Of a DNA stretch of 32,040 nt, positions 9,376 through 18,350 are shown piece by piece. Source of the stretch: Clostridium thailandense (GTDB taxonomy: Bacteria > Bacillota > Clostridia > Clostridiales > Clostridiaceae); assembly GCF_019207025.1 (NCBI RefSeq), contig NZ_JAEEGC010000102.1:1-32040 (forward strand). Direction: 5' to 3'. The notes beneath the pieces are model-generated. The model was not told the origin of the DNA, made no database searches, and saw only the letters and a list, made by a program, of their open reading frames with translations. How positions within the stretch are numbered: the first letter of the stretch is position 1; each line of letters starts with the position of its first letter. The position numbers were made by a program, and so were the translations under genes.

Positions 9376-10464
9376 ATGGCAAAGTTAAAAGTGAATATAT
9401 GTGGTATAAATTTTCAGAATCCTGTTATGACGGCATCAGGGCCAAGTTCACAGGATGCAGATCTATGTATTGCTGCCGCAAAAGGTGGAGCAGGAGGAAT
9501 AGTTACAAAAACAATATCTGTAGATCCTGCTGAAGTGCCACGCCCATGTATGGCTAATATAAATAGTGGGTTTATGAATGTAGAAATGTGGTCAGAGCTT
9601 ACGAAGGAACAGTGGTTTGAGGTAGAGTATAAGAAGGCTAAAAAGATTAATGTACCAATAATTATAAGTATAGGTCACACAGCTTATGAAATTAAAGAAT
9701 TGGCACCCTTTGTAAAACCTTATGCAGATGCGATTGAGATTTCCACTCATTATGAAGGTACAGATGTAACTCCATTTATTGAGGCTATAAAGATTGCTAA
9801 GAGAGAATTTGATGTACCTGTGTTTATGAAAATAGGTCCGCAAACAGACATTAAAAACATAGTGAAGGCTATAGAAGATGCTGGAGCAGATGGAATTGTT
9901 ATGGTAAATTCTTTTGGGCCATGTATGTCAATAGATGTTAACACAGGATATCCTATCATAGGAAGTAAAACTGGCTATGGATGGCTTTCGGGAGTATCTA
10001 TTCGGCCATTAGCAATAAGATGCATATATGAAGCATATCAGGCTGTTAACATTCCGATAATAGGAGTTGGTGGAATAACAAATGGAAAGGATGCAGCAGA
10101 AATGATTATGGCAGGAGCCTCTGCCGTTCAAGTGTGTACAGAAGCTATACTTAAAGGTCCTGAGGTATATGGAAGAATTACTAGAGAGTTAAATTCTTTT
10201 CTTGATGAGAAGGGATATAAAGATGTTAATGAAATAAAAGGATTTGCACATAAAAAGGCGAAGGAAAGAAAGTTCCGAACATATTCAATTCCACCAGTAG
10301 TGAATTACGATAATTGCGTAAAATGTGGAACTTGTAGAACTAGCTGTGTATACAAAGCCATTACAGTTGATGGTAAGCTTCATATAGATAAAGACAAGTG
10401 TTTTGGATGTGGCTTATGTGTAACAAAATGTCCCAAGCGAGCTTTAAAAATGCCCTTAGAGTAA
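9376..10464 (+). CDS. Dihydroorotate/dihydropyrimidine dehydrogenase-like (PreA-like) flavoprotein with two [4Fe-4S] motifs
   Basis: This is a 362-residue protein. Residues 1-300 form a class-1 dihydroorotate-dehydrogenase-like barrel: ASGPSS near the start, VTKTISVDP, the FMN-contact region FMKIGPQ, IVMVNSFGP, and the phosphate-binding GVGGITNGKDAAEMIMAGA. The C-terminus has two ferredoxin motifs, C314-x2-C-x2-C-x3-C324 and C342-x2-C-x2-C-x3-C352 followed by P. The usual catalytic loop (LSCPH in dihydropyrimidine dehydrogenase) reads ISTHYEG at 122-128, so the general-acid cysteine is missing and the substrate may be unusual. No PreT partner is beside it; the next gene, 107 bases on, is a molybdenum hydroxylase that lacks a flavin subunit. 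Start ATG 9376 follows AGAGGAG. Expression is probably from the sigma-54 promoter upstream. Confidence 0.88.
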   Translation: MAKLKVNICGINFQNPVMTASGPSSQDADLCIAAAKGGAGGIVTKTISVDPAEVPRPCMANINSGFMNVEMWSELTKEQWFEVEYKKAKKINVPIIISIGHTAYEIKELAPFVKPYADAIEISTHYEGTDVTPFIEAIKIAKREFDVPVFMKIGPQTDIKNIVKAIEDAGADGIVMVNSFGPCMSIDVNTGYPIIGSKTGYGWLSGVSIRPLAIRCIYEAYQAVNIPIIGVGGITNGKDAAEMIMAGASAVQVCTEAILKGPEVYGRITRELNSFLDEKGYKDVNEIKGFAHKKAKERKFRTYSIPPVVNYDNCVKCGTCRTSCVYKAITVDGKLHIDKDKCFGCGLCVTKCPKRALKMPLE

Positions 10465-10571
10465 TATATAAAGCTTATTAGAATAGAAATTCATTTTACA
10501 TTAATTAAATTGAGAGAATACGTAAAATTAGTAGAAATGATATTTATTTCTTGAATAGGGAGGAATGTTAA

Positions 10572-13202
10572 ATGTTTAAAGTGAATGTAAATGGTGAGAA
10601 TTACCAAAATGAAACAGATATGACATTAATAGATTTTCTACGAGAAGAATTAAGAATAACATCAGTAAAGAATGGATGTAAAGAAGGCGCTTGTGGAACT
10701 TGTACTGTTATTATTGATGGGAAGACAACTCGTGCTTGTGTACAAAAGCTTTCTAGATTGGAAGGTAAAAGGATACAAACTATAGAAGGATTTACAGAAA
10801 GAGAAAGAGAGGTATTTGTATATGCCTTTGCTGCCGCAGGAGCTGTACAATGTGGATTTTGTATTCCTGGTATGGTTATATGTGGCAAGTGCTTAATAGA
10901 TCAAAATCCAAACCCTACGAGAGAAGATATAAAACAAGCAATTCGTACCAATATTTGTCGTTGTACTGGATATACAAAGATTGAAGAGGGAATTCTCTTG
11001 GCAGCAAAAATGTTAAGAGAAAATTCGAAGATTCCTGAATTAAAACAAACAGGGAAAGTGGGAGAGAGAACCTGTCGTGTTGATGCTCGTGAAAAAACGT
11101 TAGGTACAGCAAAATATGCGGATGATTATAGCTTTGATGGTATGCTTTATGGAAAGAATGTATTTAGCAAGTATGCTCGTGCAAAAGTGTTATCAATTAA
11201 TATATATAAAGCACTTAAAATGCCGGGAGTTGTTGCAATATATACAGCAAAAAATATTCCGGGAAATAGGTATATTGGTCATCTAGCACAGGATTGGCCA
11301 GGTATGATTGATATAGGAGAAGAAACAAAATGTATTGGAGATACTCTTGCAATGGTAGTTGCAGAAACACAAGAACAGGCAATAGCTGCTGCAAAAGCGG
11401 TAGAAGTAGAGTATGAAGAATTGAAACCAATTTGTACTCCTGAAGAGGCTTCTACAATTGGTGCTCCTCAAGTACATGGAGAAGGTTTCATGCACTCTGG
11501 CAAATTTAGAGTTCCAGAAAATAATTTATTTGATCATGAGGAGGTAAAACGAGGAGATGTGGAAGCTGCCTTTGCAAATTCTAAGTTTGTAGTAGAAGGT
11601 ACTTTTTATCTGCCACCAACTGAACATGCTTTCATGGAGCCGGAAACTGCAGTTGGGCTGCCTGATGGAGATGGTGTTAAGGTTATTACAGGTTCACAAG
11701 GTATTTATGATGAAAAACATGAACTTAGTAATTATCTAGGTATTCCAATGGAAAAAGTAAGGATACAAAGTGCTTATGTTGGTGGAGGTTTTGGAGGAAA
11801 GGAAGATATGAGCGTTCAGCATCAGGCTGCGCTTTGTGCGTACCTCACCAAGAGGCCCGTAAAAGTATTTTTTAGCCGTCAAGAAAGTATAAACTATCAT
11901 CCAAAACGGCATGCAATGAAGATTTATTGTAAACTCGGCTGTGATGAAAACGGTATTCTGCAAGGGATGAAAGCAAGAATTACTTCTGATACGGGTGCTT
12001 ATGCATCTCTCGGGGGTCCAGTTTTACAAAGAGCCTGCACTCATGCTGGCGGTCCTTATAATTATCAAAATGTGGATATAGAAGGTAATGCTTATTATAC
12101 TAATAATCCTCCAGCTGGTGCTTTTCGTGGTTTTGGAGTAACGCAATCTTGTGTGGTAATAGAAGCTCTCATAAACCAGTTAGCAGAAAAGGCTGGTTTT
12201 TCTGGATGGGAGTTACGTTATCGTAATGCTATTAGACCAGGACAGTCACTGCCTAATGGACAAATTGCAGATAAAGGAACTGCTATGGTAGAAACTTTGG
12301 AAGCAGTAAAAGAAGATTTTGAAAAGTATGAAGCAGATCCAAATTATTATGTAGGGATTGCCTCTGCAATGAAAAATGCAGGTGTTGGAGTAGGTATTCC
12401 GGATATTGGACGCTGCAACTTAAAAATAATTGACGGAAAAGTTCATACTAGATCTTCTGCAGGTGCAATTGGTCAAGGAGTACAAACTGTGTTGCTGCAA
12501 ATAGTTTGTGAGACAACAGGATTAGCGCCAGATCAAATTATTGTGGAACACCCTGACACCGAATATACTCCCGATTCAGGTACAACAACGGCATCACGTC
12601 AAACTGTATTTGCTGGAGAAGCAGCACATCAATCGTCGCTGCAATTAAAGGCTGATTTAGACCTTGGATATACATTAGAAGATTTAGAAGGCAATGAATA
12701 TATTGGAGAATTTGATTTTAAAACGGATCCAATCGGTTCTCCCAAAACTAACCCAGTTAGCCATATTGCTTATGGATATGCAACGCAACTTTTTATTTTA
12801 GATAAAGAAGGAAAAGTTGTAAAGGTTGTTGCAGCTCATGATGTAGGTAGAGCAATCAACCCTCTTTCTGCTACGGGTCAGGTAGAAGGCGGGGTGGCTA
12901 TGGGACTTGGGTATGCTTTAACGGAAGACTTTCCACTAAAAGATGGTATTCCACAAGCAAAGCTAGGCACCCTAGGTATTTTTAGGTCAAATCAGATGCC
13001 ACCTGTTGAAGTTCATTTAGTTGAAAAAAATGACCCTAATATGGTGACATTTGGTGCTAAAGGTGTTGGTGAAATTGTGTGCACAATGGGTGCTCCAGCA
13101 TTACAAAATGCATATTATAAAAAAGATGGCATTTTTAGATGTAGTTTACCTCTGGAGGACACATACTACCGTAAGCCCAAACTTGTAAAAAGTAGAAAAT
13201 AG
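10572..13202 (+). CDS. Molybdenum hydroxylase (xanthine dehydrogenase family, selenium-dependent type), copy 1
   Basis: This is an 876-residue protein that fuses an N-terminal two-[2Fe-2S] domain to the molybdopterin domain. Cysteines for the first cluster are C36, C41, C44 and the one in TTRAC; for the second, C94, C97, C129 and C131 (CRCTGY). Mo-site features are E356 in HAFMEPE, Q376 in GSQG, the VGGGFGGKED loop, R519 in AFRGFG, and the catalytic-base glutamate E834 in GVGEIV. The length and fused order fit the selenium-dependent molybdenum hydroxylase / XdhD group, not the three-subunit form; the selenium would be a labile ligand, so no selenocysteine codon is expected. No FAD subunit gene is adjacent. 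GGGAGGA precedes ATG 10572. It probably forms an operon with the PreA-like gene. A paralogue lies at 25101-27725. Confidence 0.94.
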   Translation: MFKVNVNGENYQNETDMTLIDFLREELRITSVKNGCKEGACGTCTVIIDGKTTRACVQKLSRLEGKRIQTIEGFTEREREVFVYAFAAAGAVQCGFCIPGMVICGKCLIDQNPNPTREDIKQAIRTNICRCTGYTKIEEGILLAAKMLRENSKIPELKQTGKVGERTCRVDAREKTLGTAKYADDYSFDGMLYGKNVFSKYARAKVLSINIYKALKMPGVVAIYTAKNIPGNRYIGHLAQDWPGMIDIGEETKCIGDTLAMVVAETQEQAIAAAKAVEVEYEELKPICTPEEASTIGAPQVHGEGFMHSGKFRVPENNLFDHEEVKRGDVEAAFANSKFVVEGTFYLPPTEHAFMEPETAVGLPDGDGVKVITGSQGIYDEKHELSNYLGIPMEKVRIQSAYVGGGFGGKEDMSVQHQAALCAYLTKRPVKVFFSRQESINYHPKRHAMKIYCKLGCDENGILQGMKARITSDTGAYASLGGPVLQRACTHAGGPYNYQNVDIEGNAYYTNNPPAGAFRGFGVTQSCVVIEALINQLAEKAGFSGWELRYRNAIRPGQSLPNGQIADKGTAMVETLEAVKEDFEKYEADPNYYVGIASAMKNAGVGVGIPDIGRCNLKIIDGKVHTRSSAGAIGQGVQTVLLQIVCETTGLAPDQIIVEHPDTEYTPDSGTTTASRQTVFAGEAAHQSSLQLKADLDLGYTLEDLEGNEYIGEFDFKTDPIGSPKTNPVSHIAYGYATQLFILDKEGKVVKVVAAHDVGRAINPLSATGQVEGGVAMGLGYALTEDFPLKDGIPQAKLGTLGIFRSNQMPPVEVHLVEKNDPNMVTFGAKGVGEIVCTMGAPALQNAYYKKDGIFRCSLPLEDTYYRKPKLVKSRK

Positions 13203-13280
13203 AATATTTAACATAATATAATTTGATTTATAAAAAACCTTTCTTAAATATATATCGTATTAATCATATAGAGTAAATTA

Positions 13281-13318
13281 GGTTCAAGTGAAAATTAAAA
13301 TTCACATGAACCTATTTT
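13281..13318 (+). terminator. Terminator after Mo hydroxylase copy 1
   Basis: GGTTCAAGTGAA (13281-13292) pairs with TTCACATGAACC (13301-13312) with one internal mismatch, followed by TATTTTAT. It ends the sigma-54-driven unit. Confidence 0.8.
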
Positions 13319-13443
13319 ATATTACAAATTACACATTAAATAACAATAGATGAAAGACACTAATTTAATGAAAAATACATTAATTTATGTTTAAATATAA
13401 TAAAGATTTAAATACATAATATATTAACAAAAGGAGAGGTTTT

Positions 13444-13917
13444 ATGAAAAAATATAAAATTGGAGTAATTTCTGACACGCATGGTTTGCTAAGAGAAAAA
13501 GTTCTGGAAATTCTAAAAGATACAGATTTAATTATACACGCAGGAGATGTAGTAGATTCTTCTATATTGGAAAAACTAAAAGAAGTTGCACCAGTAATTG
13601 CAGTTCGTGGCAATTGTGATAAGGGTGATTTGGCATATAAACTAAAGAAAACAGAAGTAATAGAACTTGAAAAAACACTCATATATGTTCTTCACGATAT
13701 TGATAAATTAGATGTAGATTTGGAAGTAGCAGGCATTAATATTGTTATAAGTGGACATTCACATTGTCCACTAAAGGTAAAACGTAACAATATATTATTT
13801 TTAAACCCAGGGAGTGTAGGACCTAGGAGGTTTAAACTACCAGTAAGTATGGCAATATTAAATATAGATGATGATGACATAAATGCAGAGTTAATTGATA
13901 TAGATTTAGAAGAATAG
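13444..13917 (+). CDS. YfcE/MJ0936-type metallophosphoesterase
   Basis: This is a 157-residue calcineurin-like phosphodiesterase. Metal-binding motifs appear in order: DTHG (residues 11-14), HAGD (near 32-35), GNCD (near 58-61), a single histidine in VLHDID where relatives have HGH, GHSH (near 99-102), and NPGS. The family hydrolyses small phosphodiesters such as bis-p-nitrophenyl phosphate in the test tube; the physiological substrate is unknown. AGGAGAGG precedes ATG 13444 and TATAAT is at 13396-13401. uvsE starts 23 bases downstream, so the two may be co-transcribed. Confidence 0.9.
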   Translation: MKKYKIGVISDTHGLLREKVLEILKDTDLIIHAGDVVDSSILEKLKEVAPVIAVRGNCDKGDLAYKLKKTEVIELEKTLIYVLHDIDKLDVDLEVAGINIVISGHSHCPLKVKRNNILFLNPGSVGPRRFKLPVSMAILNIDDDDINAELIDIDLEE

Positions 13918-13940
13918 GTTATAATTAAGAGGTGATTTTT

Positions 13941-14900
13941 ATGAGAGTTTCCTTAGGATATGTATCTATAGCATTAAACCTTCCTAAGACCACAGCATCA
14001 AGCACAGTAACTTATGCAAATTATGAAAAACAAGGTAGTGATGAGAAAAAGTTAAATAAATTAAAACAGGTGACACTATCTAATGTAGATGATTTATATA
14101 AGATACTTCAGTATAATGCAGAAAATGAAGTTAATTTTTATAGGATAACTTCGCAGCTTATACCGTTAGCTAATCATCCTCAGGTTGAGAATTGGGATTA
14201 TAGGAAAATTTTCAAAAAAGACTTTGAGAAAATTGGAAGGTATATAGAAGAACATAATATGAGGGTAGATACTCATCCAGATCAATTTAATGTAGTTAAC
14301 AGTATAAAAGATGAAGTTGTAGAAAATACAAAGAAAAATCTTTGGCTTCATGTTAATTTATTTGAAGATCTAAAATATCCTAAAGGGAAGATGGTATTAC
14401 ATATAGGAAGTAGTCAAGGTGGTAAAGAACATGCGGCTAAGCGGTTTATAGATAATTTTGTGAGTCTACCGAAAGAGATAAGTAGTAAATTGATATTAGA
14501 AAATGACGATAAAACTTTTACTGCTAAAGAGGTTTTGAGAATATGTAAAGAAGTTCAGGTTCCTATGGTATTAGACGTACATCATCATAAGTGCAACAAT
14601 AATGGAGATAAATTGGAAGACATGATTAGAGATATATTTGATACATGGGACAATCAAATGTTGCCTCCTAAAATTCATTTCTCAAGCCCAAGGGATAGTG
14701 AATTTGATAGGAAGCATTCAGATTATATTAATTCACAGGAGTTTATTGAGTTCATAGAGATGTGCAAACCCTTAGATATTGATTTTGATGTTATGTTAGA
14801 AGCTAAAAAAAAGGATTTGGCTTTGTTTAAACTTATAGAAGATATAAAAAAAATTAGAAGTGATTATAATTGGGTAAATAAGACTACACTAGAGATTTAG
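13941..14900 (+). CDS. uvsE: UV-damage endonuclease UvsE/UvdE
   Basis: This is a 319-residue TIM-barrel endonuclease that nicks DNA 5' of UV photoproducts. It opens with RVSLGYVSIALNLP, the typical UvdE start (FGFVS-like). Metal-ligand motifs are THPDQFN (H near 112), LHIGSSQGGKEHA, LENDDKTF, LDVHHHKC, HFSSPRDSEFDRKHSDYI and MLEAKKKD. A GTG three codons upstream is in frame, but AGAGGTG (13928-13934) is correctly spaced from ATG 13941, so the ATG is preferred. It is not related to the purine genes. Confidence 0.92.
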   Translation: MRVSLGYVSIALNLPKTTASSTVTYANYEKQGSDEKKLNKLKQVTLSNVDDLYKILQYNAENEVNFYRITSQLIPLANHPQVENWDYRKIFKKDFEKIGRYIEEHNMRVDTHPDQFNVVNSIKDEVVENTKKNLWLHVNLFEDLKYPKGKMVLHIGSSQGGKEHAAKRFIDNFVSLPKEISSKLILENDDKTFTAKEVLRICKEVQVPMVLDVHHHKCNNNGDKLEDMIRDIFDTWDNQMLPPKIHFSSPRDSEFDRKHSDYINSQEFIEFIEMCKPLDIDFDVMLEAKKKDLALFKLIEDIKKIRSDYNWVNKTTLEI

Positions 14901-15002
14901 TCAAAAAAATAGTTTTTTGTGAATTATTAATAGAAAGAAATGCTATTTTGTGATATATTTATTTTTAGTATGAATTTAATGCATAAGAGAAGGGTGAGAA
15001 AA

Positions 15003-16661
15003 ATGGAAAATATGACAAGTTCATCAAATTTTATAAAAAATATAGTAGTGGAAGATTTAAATTCAGGAAAATATAAAGAGATAGTAACGCGTTTTCCTCC
15101 AGAGCCAAATGGATATTTACATATTGGCCATGCAAAATCAATAGTATTGAATTTTGAATTGGCAGATGAATTTAAAGGTAAAACAAACTTACGTTTTGAT
15201 GATACAAATCCAACTAAAGAAGATACAGAATATGTTGAATCAATAAAGGAAGATGTTAAGTGGTTAGGTTTTGAGTGGGATAATTTATTTTTTGCTTCAA
15301 ATTATTTTGATGAAATGTACAAGAGAGCCACTTTATTAATTAAAAAAGGTATAGCTTTTGTAGATGATTTGAGTGCAGAACAGATGAAAGAATATAGAGG
15401 AACCCTAACTCAGTCAGGAAAAGAAAGTCCTTATAGGAATAGAACAGTAGAAGAAAATTTAGATTTATTTGAGAGAATGAAAAATGGTGAATTTAAAGAT
15501 GGTGAAAAGGTATTAAGAGCTAAAATAGACATGTCATCACCTAATATAAATATGAGAGATCCTGTAATATACCGTATAGCTCATTCATCACATCATAATA
15601 CAGGTGATAAGTGGTGTATATATCCAATGTATGACTTTGCACATCCACTTGAGGATGCTATAGAGGGAATTACGCATTCAATCTGTACATTAGAATTTGA
15701 AGATCATCGTCCACTATACGATTGGGTGGTAAGAGAATGTGAGATGGAAAGCAAGCCTAAGCAAATAGAATTTGCAAGATTAAATTTGACTAATACAGTT
15801 ATGAGTAAAAGAAAGTTAAAATTATTAGTTGATGAAAAATTTGTGGACGCATGGGATGATCCTCGTATGCCTACGATTGCAGGATTAAGAAGAAGAGGAT
15901 TTACACCTGAAGCTCTACGTAATTTTTGTAAAGCTATAGGTGTAGCTAAAGCGGCTAGTACTGTTGACGCTCAAATGCTTGAACATTTCTTAAGAGAAGA
16001 CTTAGAGCAGAAAGTATTTAAAACTATGGCAGTATTAAGACCTATTAAGGTAGTTATTACAAACTATCCAGAAGACCAAGTTGAAATGCTCGAGGTTCCA
16101 TATAATCAAGATAATCCTGAATTGGGAAGTCGTATGGTTCCATTCTCGAGAGAATTGTATATTGATGAAGATGACTTTATGGAAGATCCTCCTAAGAAAT
16201 ACCATAGATTATATCCAGGTAATGAAGTGAGATTTAAGGAAGCTTATTTTATTAAATGTAATGATGTTATTAAAGATGAAAATGGTAAGGTTGTAGAATT
16301 GCATTGCACTTATGATCCAGAAACTAAGAGTGGAACTGGATTTACAGGAAGAAAAGTTAAAGGAACAATTCACTGGGTAAGTGCTAAACATGCAGTATCA
16401 GCAGAAGTGAGATTATATGAACCTTTAATATTAGATGAGGAAAAAGAAGATGGAGAGACTTTCCTAGATCAGGTCAACCCTAATTCATTAGAAATACTCA
16501 ATGCATTTGTAGAGCCAAGCATGAAAGATGCAAAAGCTCATGATAAATTCCAATTCATAAGATTAGGATACTTCAATGTAGATCCTAAATACACAACTGA
16601 AGACAAACTAGTATTTAATAGAATAGTATCTTTAAAAAGTTCATTTAAGATACAAAAATAA
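15003..16661 (+). CDS. glnS: Glutaminyl-tRNA synthetase
   Basis: This is a 552-residue class I synthetase. [12 protein letters not shown] starts near residue 32, with the HIGH signature at 40-43; the KMSKS equivalent is VMSKRKL near 266-272; the GlnRS anticodon-binding beta-barrels follow ([30 protein letters not shown]). It is close to the E. coli length (554). The reading frame is open upstream to 14940, but ATG 15003 (MENMTSS) is preceded by AAGGGTGAG and matches the family start. Many Clostridium use GatCAB and also carry GlnRS; the gene's presence does not exclude that. It is followed by a palindromic repeat region. Confidence 0.96.
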   Translation: MENMTSSSNFIKNIVVEDLNSGKYKEIVTRFPPEPNGYLHIGHAKSIVLNFELADEFKGKTNLRFDDTNPTKEDTEYVESIKEDVKWLGFEWDNLFFASNYFDEMYKRATLLIKKGIAFVDDLSAEQMKEYRGTLTQSGKESPYRNRTVEENLDLFERMKNGEFKDGEKVLRAKIDMSSPNINMRDPVIYRIAHSSHHNTGDKWCIYPMYDFAHPLEDAIEGITHSICTLEFEDHRPLYDWVVRECEMESKPKQIEFARLNLTNTVMSKRKLKLLVDEKFVDAWDDPRMPTIAGLRRRGFTPEALRNFCKAIGVAKAASTVDAQMLEHFLREDLEQKVFKTMAVLRPIKVVITNYPEDQVEMLEVPYNQDNPELGSRMVPFSRELYIDEDDFMEDPPKKYHRLYPGNEVRFKEAYFIKCNDVIKDENGKVVELHCTYDPETKSGTGFTGRKVKGTIHWVSAKHAVSAEVRLYEPLILDEEKEDGETFLDQVNPNSLEILNAFVEPSMKDAKAHDKFQFIRLGYFNVDPKYTTEDKLVFNRIVSLKSSFKIQK

Positions 16662-16723
16662 TATATAGGATTGAACACTAGAGAGCCAGCCTATACTAGC
16701 TTTCGTATATTCAATCCTATATA
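16662..16723 (+). terminator. 14-bp inverted repeat after glnS
   Basis: TATATAGGATTGAA (16662-16675) pairs perfectly with TTCAATCCTATATA (16710-16723) across a 34-base loop. No T-run follows. Its right arm overlaps the left edge of the palindromic element at 16721, suggesting that the element inserted beside or into a hairpin. Confidence 0.5.
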
Positions 16724-16822
16724 GATACCTGCAACAGAAAGTAGACTTATACGCAGGGAGATGGTGCCGAAGCTTGGTAACATCTCCCGGAGGATAAGTC
16801 TATTTTCGGTCGTGGGTATCTA
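16721..16822. repeat. Palindromic structured repeat, short form (element 1)
   Basis: Terminal TAGATACC/GGTATCTA, then a stem pairing 16737-16750 (GAAAGTAGACTTAT) with 16794-16807 (one G-U pair), a symmetric internal loop ACGCA/GGAGG, and a stem GGGAGATG (16756-16763)/CATCTCCC (16781-16788). The apical loop carries GAAGCTTGG and the right end TCGGTCGTGG. It lies between the convergent ends of glnS and the hemerythrin gene. Compare 18351-18485. Confidence 0.8.
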
Positions 16823-16825
16823 ATA

Positions 16826-17575
16826 CTATTTTCCAGGTGTAAAACTGCAGTAACCAATTTTATCACATTCTTCTTTCATTTGATTCCATAATGTTGAATC
16901 GGTAAGGGTTTCTATAGATGAAGGATAAAGTATGTGATTTTCTTTATAAATATGGTCTCTTAGGTTAAATACTAAATATTTAACTGCTTCATCTAAGGAT
17001 GTCTTAAATTGATTAAAGTCCATAGCTTCTATTTTAAAAATTAGATTTCTTATTTCATGTTTTTTATTTCTTAACATATCATGTTCCATTCTCATAATTC
17101 TTGTAGGTCCGGTAACTCCTCGTGATTCTAACTCAGGAAATAAAACATCTTCTTCTCTTTTATGATGATTTTCAGCATCAATTATGCTATCTATTGTTTT
17201 TAAGAGATTATTAAATTCAATAATGTTTTTATCATATTTAGATATTGTTTGTATTTTAGCATTGAGTTCTTCTAATAGACTTAATAGTTTTAATATTTCG
17301 TCATGTTCTTCGATTAAAGTAGTAAGAACATGATTAGGGGATAATTTTAATTTAAGTTTATCTAATTCACTTTTTAAAACTTCCATATGAATATCACATA
17401 GGTGTCTTAAATCTTCAGGTTTAGTTCCATCCTCAATTAGTTTCTGTTCAGCTAAAGATAACTCTAAAGGATCCACGCTGGAAACCATCTTTAAAGCCTC
17501 TGATTTTAGAGATTCAGTAATCTCTTCAGAATTTAACCTTTTTAATAAGTTCACTAACCTATCAATTTTATCCAT
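16826..17575 (-). CDS. DUF438/hemerythrin HHE-domain protein
   Basis: This is a 249-residue protein from ATG 17575 (MDKIDRLVNLL), chosen because AGAGGAGG lies just upstream; the frame is open ten codons further. Residues 1-75 match the DUF438 N-terminal domain (LAEQKLIEDGTKPEDLRHLCDIH). The rest is a hemerythrin four-helix domain with the iron-ligand pattern H (LIEEHDEIL), HH...E (ENHHKREEDVLFPELE), H (MRMEHDM), H...H (LRDHIYKENHILYP). Such proteins bind a diiron centre and react with oxygen or nitric oxide, sometimes repairing Fe-S clusters. It is divergent from a ferritin-like gene, with a shared Crp/Fnr-type site between them, which fits an oxygen/nitrosative stress role. The last residues meet the palindromic element. 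Confidence 0.9.
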   Translation of the reverse strand: MDKIDRLVNLLKRLNSEEITESLKSEALKMVSSVDPLELSLAEQKLIEDGTKPEDLRHLCDIHMEVLKSELDKLKLKLSPNHVLTTLIEEHDEILKLLSLLEELNAKIQTISKYDKNIIEFNNLLKTIDSIIDAENHHKREEDVLFPELESRGVTGPTRIMRMEHDMLRNKKHEIRNLIFKIEAMDFNQFKTSLDEAVKYLVFNLRDHIYKENHILYPSSIETLTDSTLWNQMKEECDKIGYCSFTPGK

Positions 17576-17626
17576 AATAAAACCTCCTCTTATAATTCGG
17601 TACAATTTTTTCTTTTCGTTGATTTT

Positions 17627-17632
17627 ATTATA
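17627..17632 (-). promoter_or_regulatory. -10 box of the hemerythrin gene
   Basis: On the minus strand this reads TATAAT. There is no -35 match 17 bases upstream, but the Crp/Fnr-like palindrome is centred about 41.5 bases before the expected transcription start, the standard class II activator position. Confidence 0.6.
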
Positions 17633-17653
17633 GAACTATAGGAATCGAATTAC

Positions 17654-17669
17654 TGTGATTGCAATCAAA
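17654..17669. promoter_or_regulatory. Crp/Fnr-family operator between divergent iron-protein genes
   Basis: TGTGATTGCAATCAAA contains the perfect 12-base palindrome TGATTGCAATCA. It matches the Crp form TGTGA-N6-TCACA with one change and the Fnr form TTGAT-N4-ATCAA with one change. It is placed near -41.5 for the leftward hemerythrin gene and near -64 for the rightward ferritin-like gene. Confidence 0.65.
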
Positions 17670-17713
17670 ATTTATAGAAATTAAGACATAAATATATGGT
17701 TTGAATAATATTC

Positions 17714-17719
17714 TATAAT
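17714..17719 (+). promoter_or_regulatory. -10 box of the ferritin-like gene
   Basis: TATAAT with no recognisable -35 hexamer at 17 bases; AGGAGGA lies 16 bases further on before ATG 17746. The lack of a -35 box fits activator dependence. Confidence 0.55.
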
Positions 17720-17745
17720 GTATAAAAAATATATTAGGAGGAAAT

Positions 17746-18270
17746 ATGCCAGAAGATTTAACAAGACACAATAGTTTTTCTGCGAATTCACACTATCCAG
17801 AACCAAAGATAGAATGTAAAAATATAAATTATGCAAATATACTACTTCAAGATTATGCTGGTACAGTAAGTGAATTGACGGCTAGTTGCTTGTATGTATT
17901 TCAACATATTGTAAGCGAAGATAGATATAAAGATTATTCTAAACTAATAAAGGGCATCTCAATAGTAGAAATGAAGCACTTACACCTTTTGGGAGAAACA
18001 ATTAAGCTGCTTGGTGTTAAACCTGTTTATACAAACTCGGTGTATCCTTGTGGTCAACTTTGGTCGGCGGCATATGTTAATTATACAGATCGTATATTAG
18101 ATATGATTTTAGAAGACATAAAATCAGAAAAACAAGCTATTAGAAACTATGAAAAAGATATGTGCTTGATAAATGATAAATATATAAGAAAATTACTTGA
18201 AAGAATTATAGAAGATGAAAAAGTACATTTAAAATTGTTCAAAGAAATGTATAAAGAGTATAGTAAATAA
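17746..18270 (+). CDS. Ferritin-like diiron-domain protein
   Basis: This is a 174-residue, mostly helical protein of the ferritin/rubrerythrin fold. Candidate iron ligands are the E in GTVSELTAS, the E and H of SIVEMKHLHLLGE, the E in LEDIKSEKQAIRNYE, and the E and H of IIEDEKVHLKLFKEM. The pattern is that of small clostridial ferritin-like or Mn-catalase-like proteins, which may act on peroxide; the exact activity is unknown. There is no rubredoxin domain. It has an AGGAGGA ribosome site and starts with ATG. It is divergent from the hemerythrin gene and ends at its own terminator. Confidence 0.83.
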   Translation: MPEDLTRHNSFSANSHYPEPKIECKNINYANILLQDYAGTVSELTASCLYVFQHIVSEDRYKDYSKLIKGISIVEMKHLHLLGETIKLLGVKPVYTNSVYPCGQLWSAAYVNYTDRILDMILEDIKSEKQAIRNYEKDMCLINDKYIRKLLERIIEDEKVHLKLFKEMYKEYSK

Positions 18271-18281
18271 GAGATAAAAAA

Positions 18282-18330
18282 CAATAAAAGTAATCTGGCT
18301 ATTATTTTTAGTATTCAGATTACTTTTATA
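18282..18330 (+). terminator. Terminator after the ferritin-like gene
   Basis: AAAAGTAATCTG pairs with CAGATTACTTTT around an AT-rich loop, followed by ATATTTA. Confidence 0.8.
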
Positions 18331-18350
18331 TTTAGGTGGTGAAGATATTT

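Noticed and set aside
373..13202. Selenocysteine codons in the 'selenium-dependent' genes
   Set aside because: ygfK, ssnA and the hydroxylase read through without in-frame TGA; selenium in this hydroxylase group is a labile cofactor ligand.
14901..15002. T-box leader before glnS
   Set aside because: The gap is only about 100 bases, with no specifier stem, no conserved T-box sequence and no terminator hairpin.
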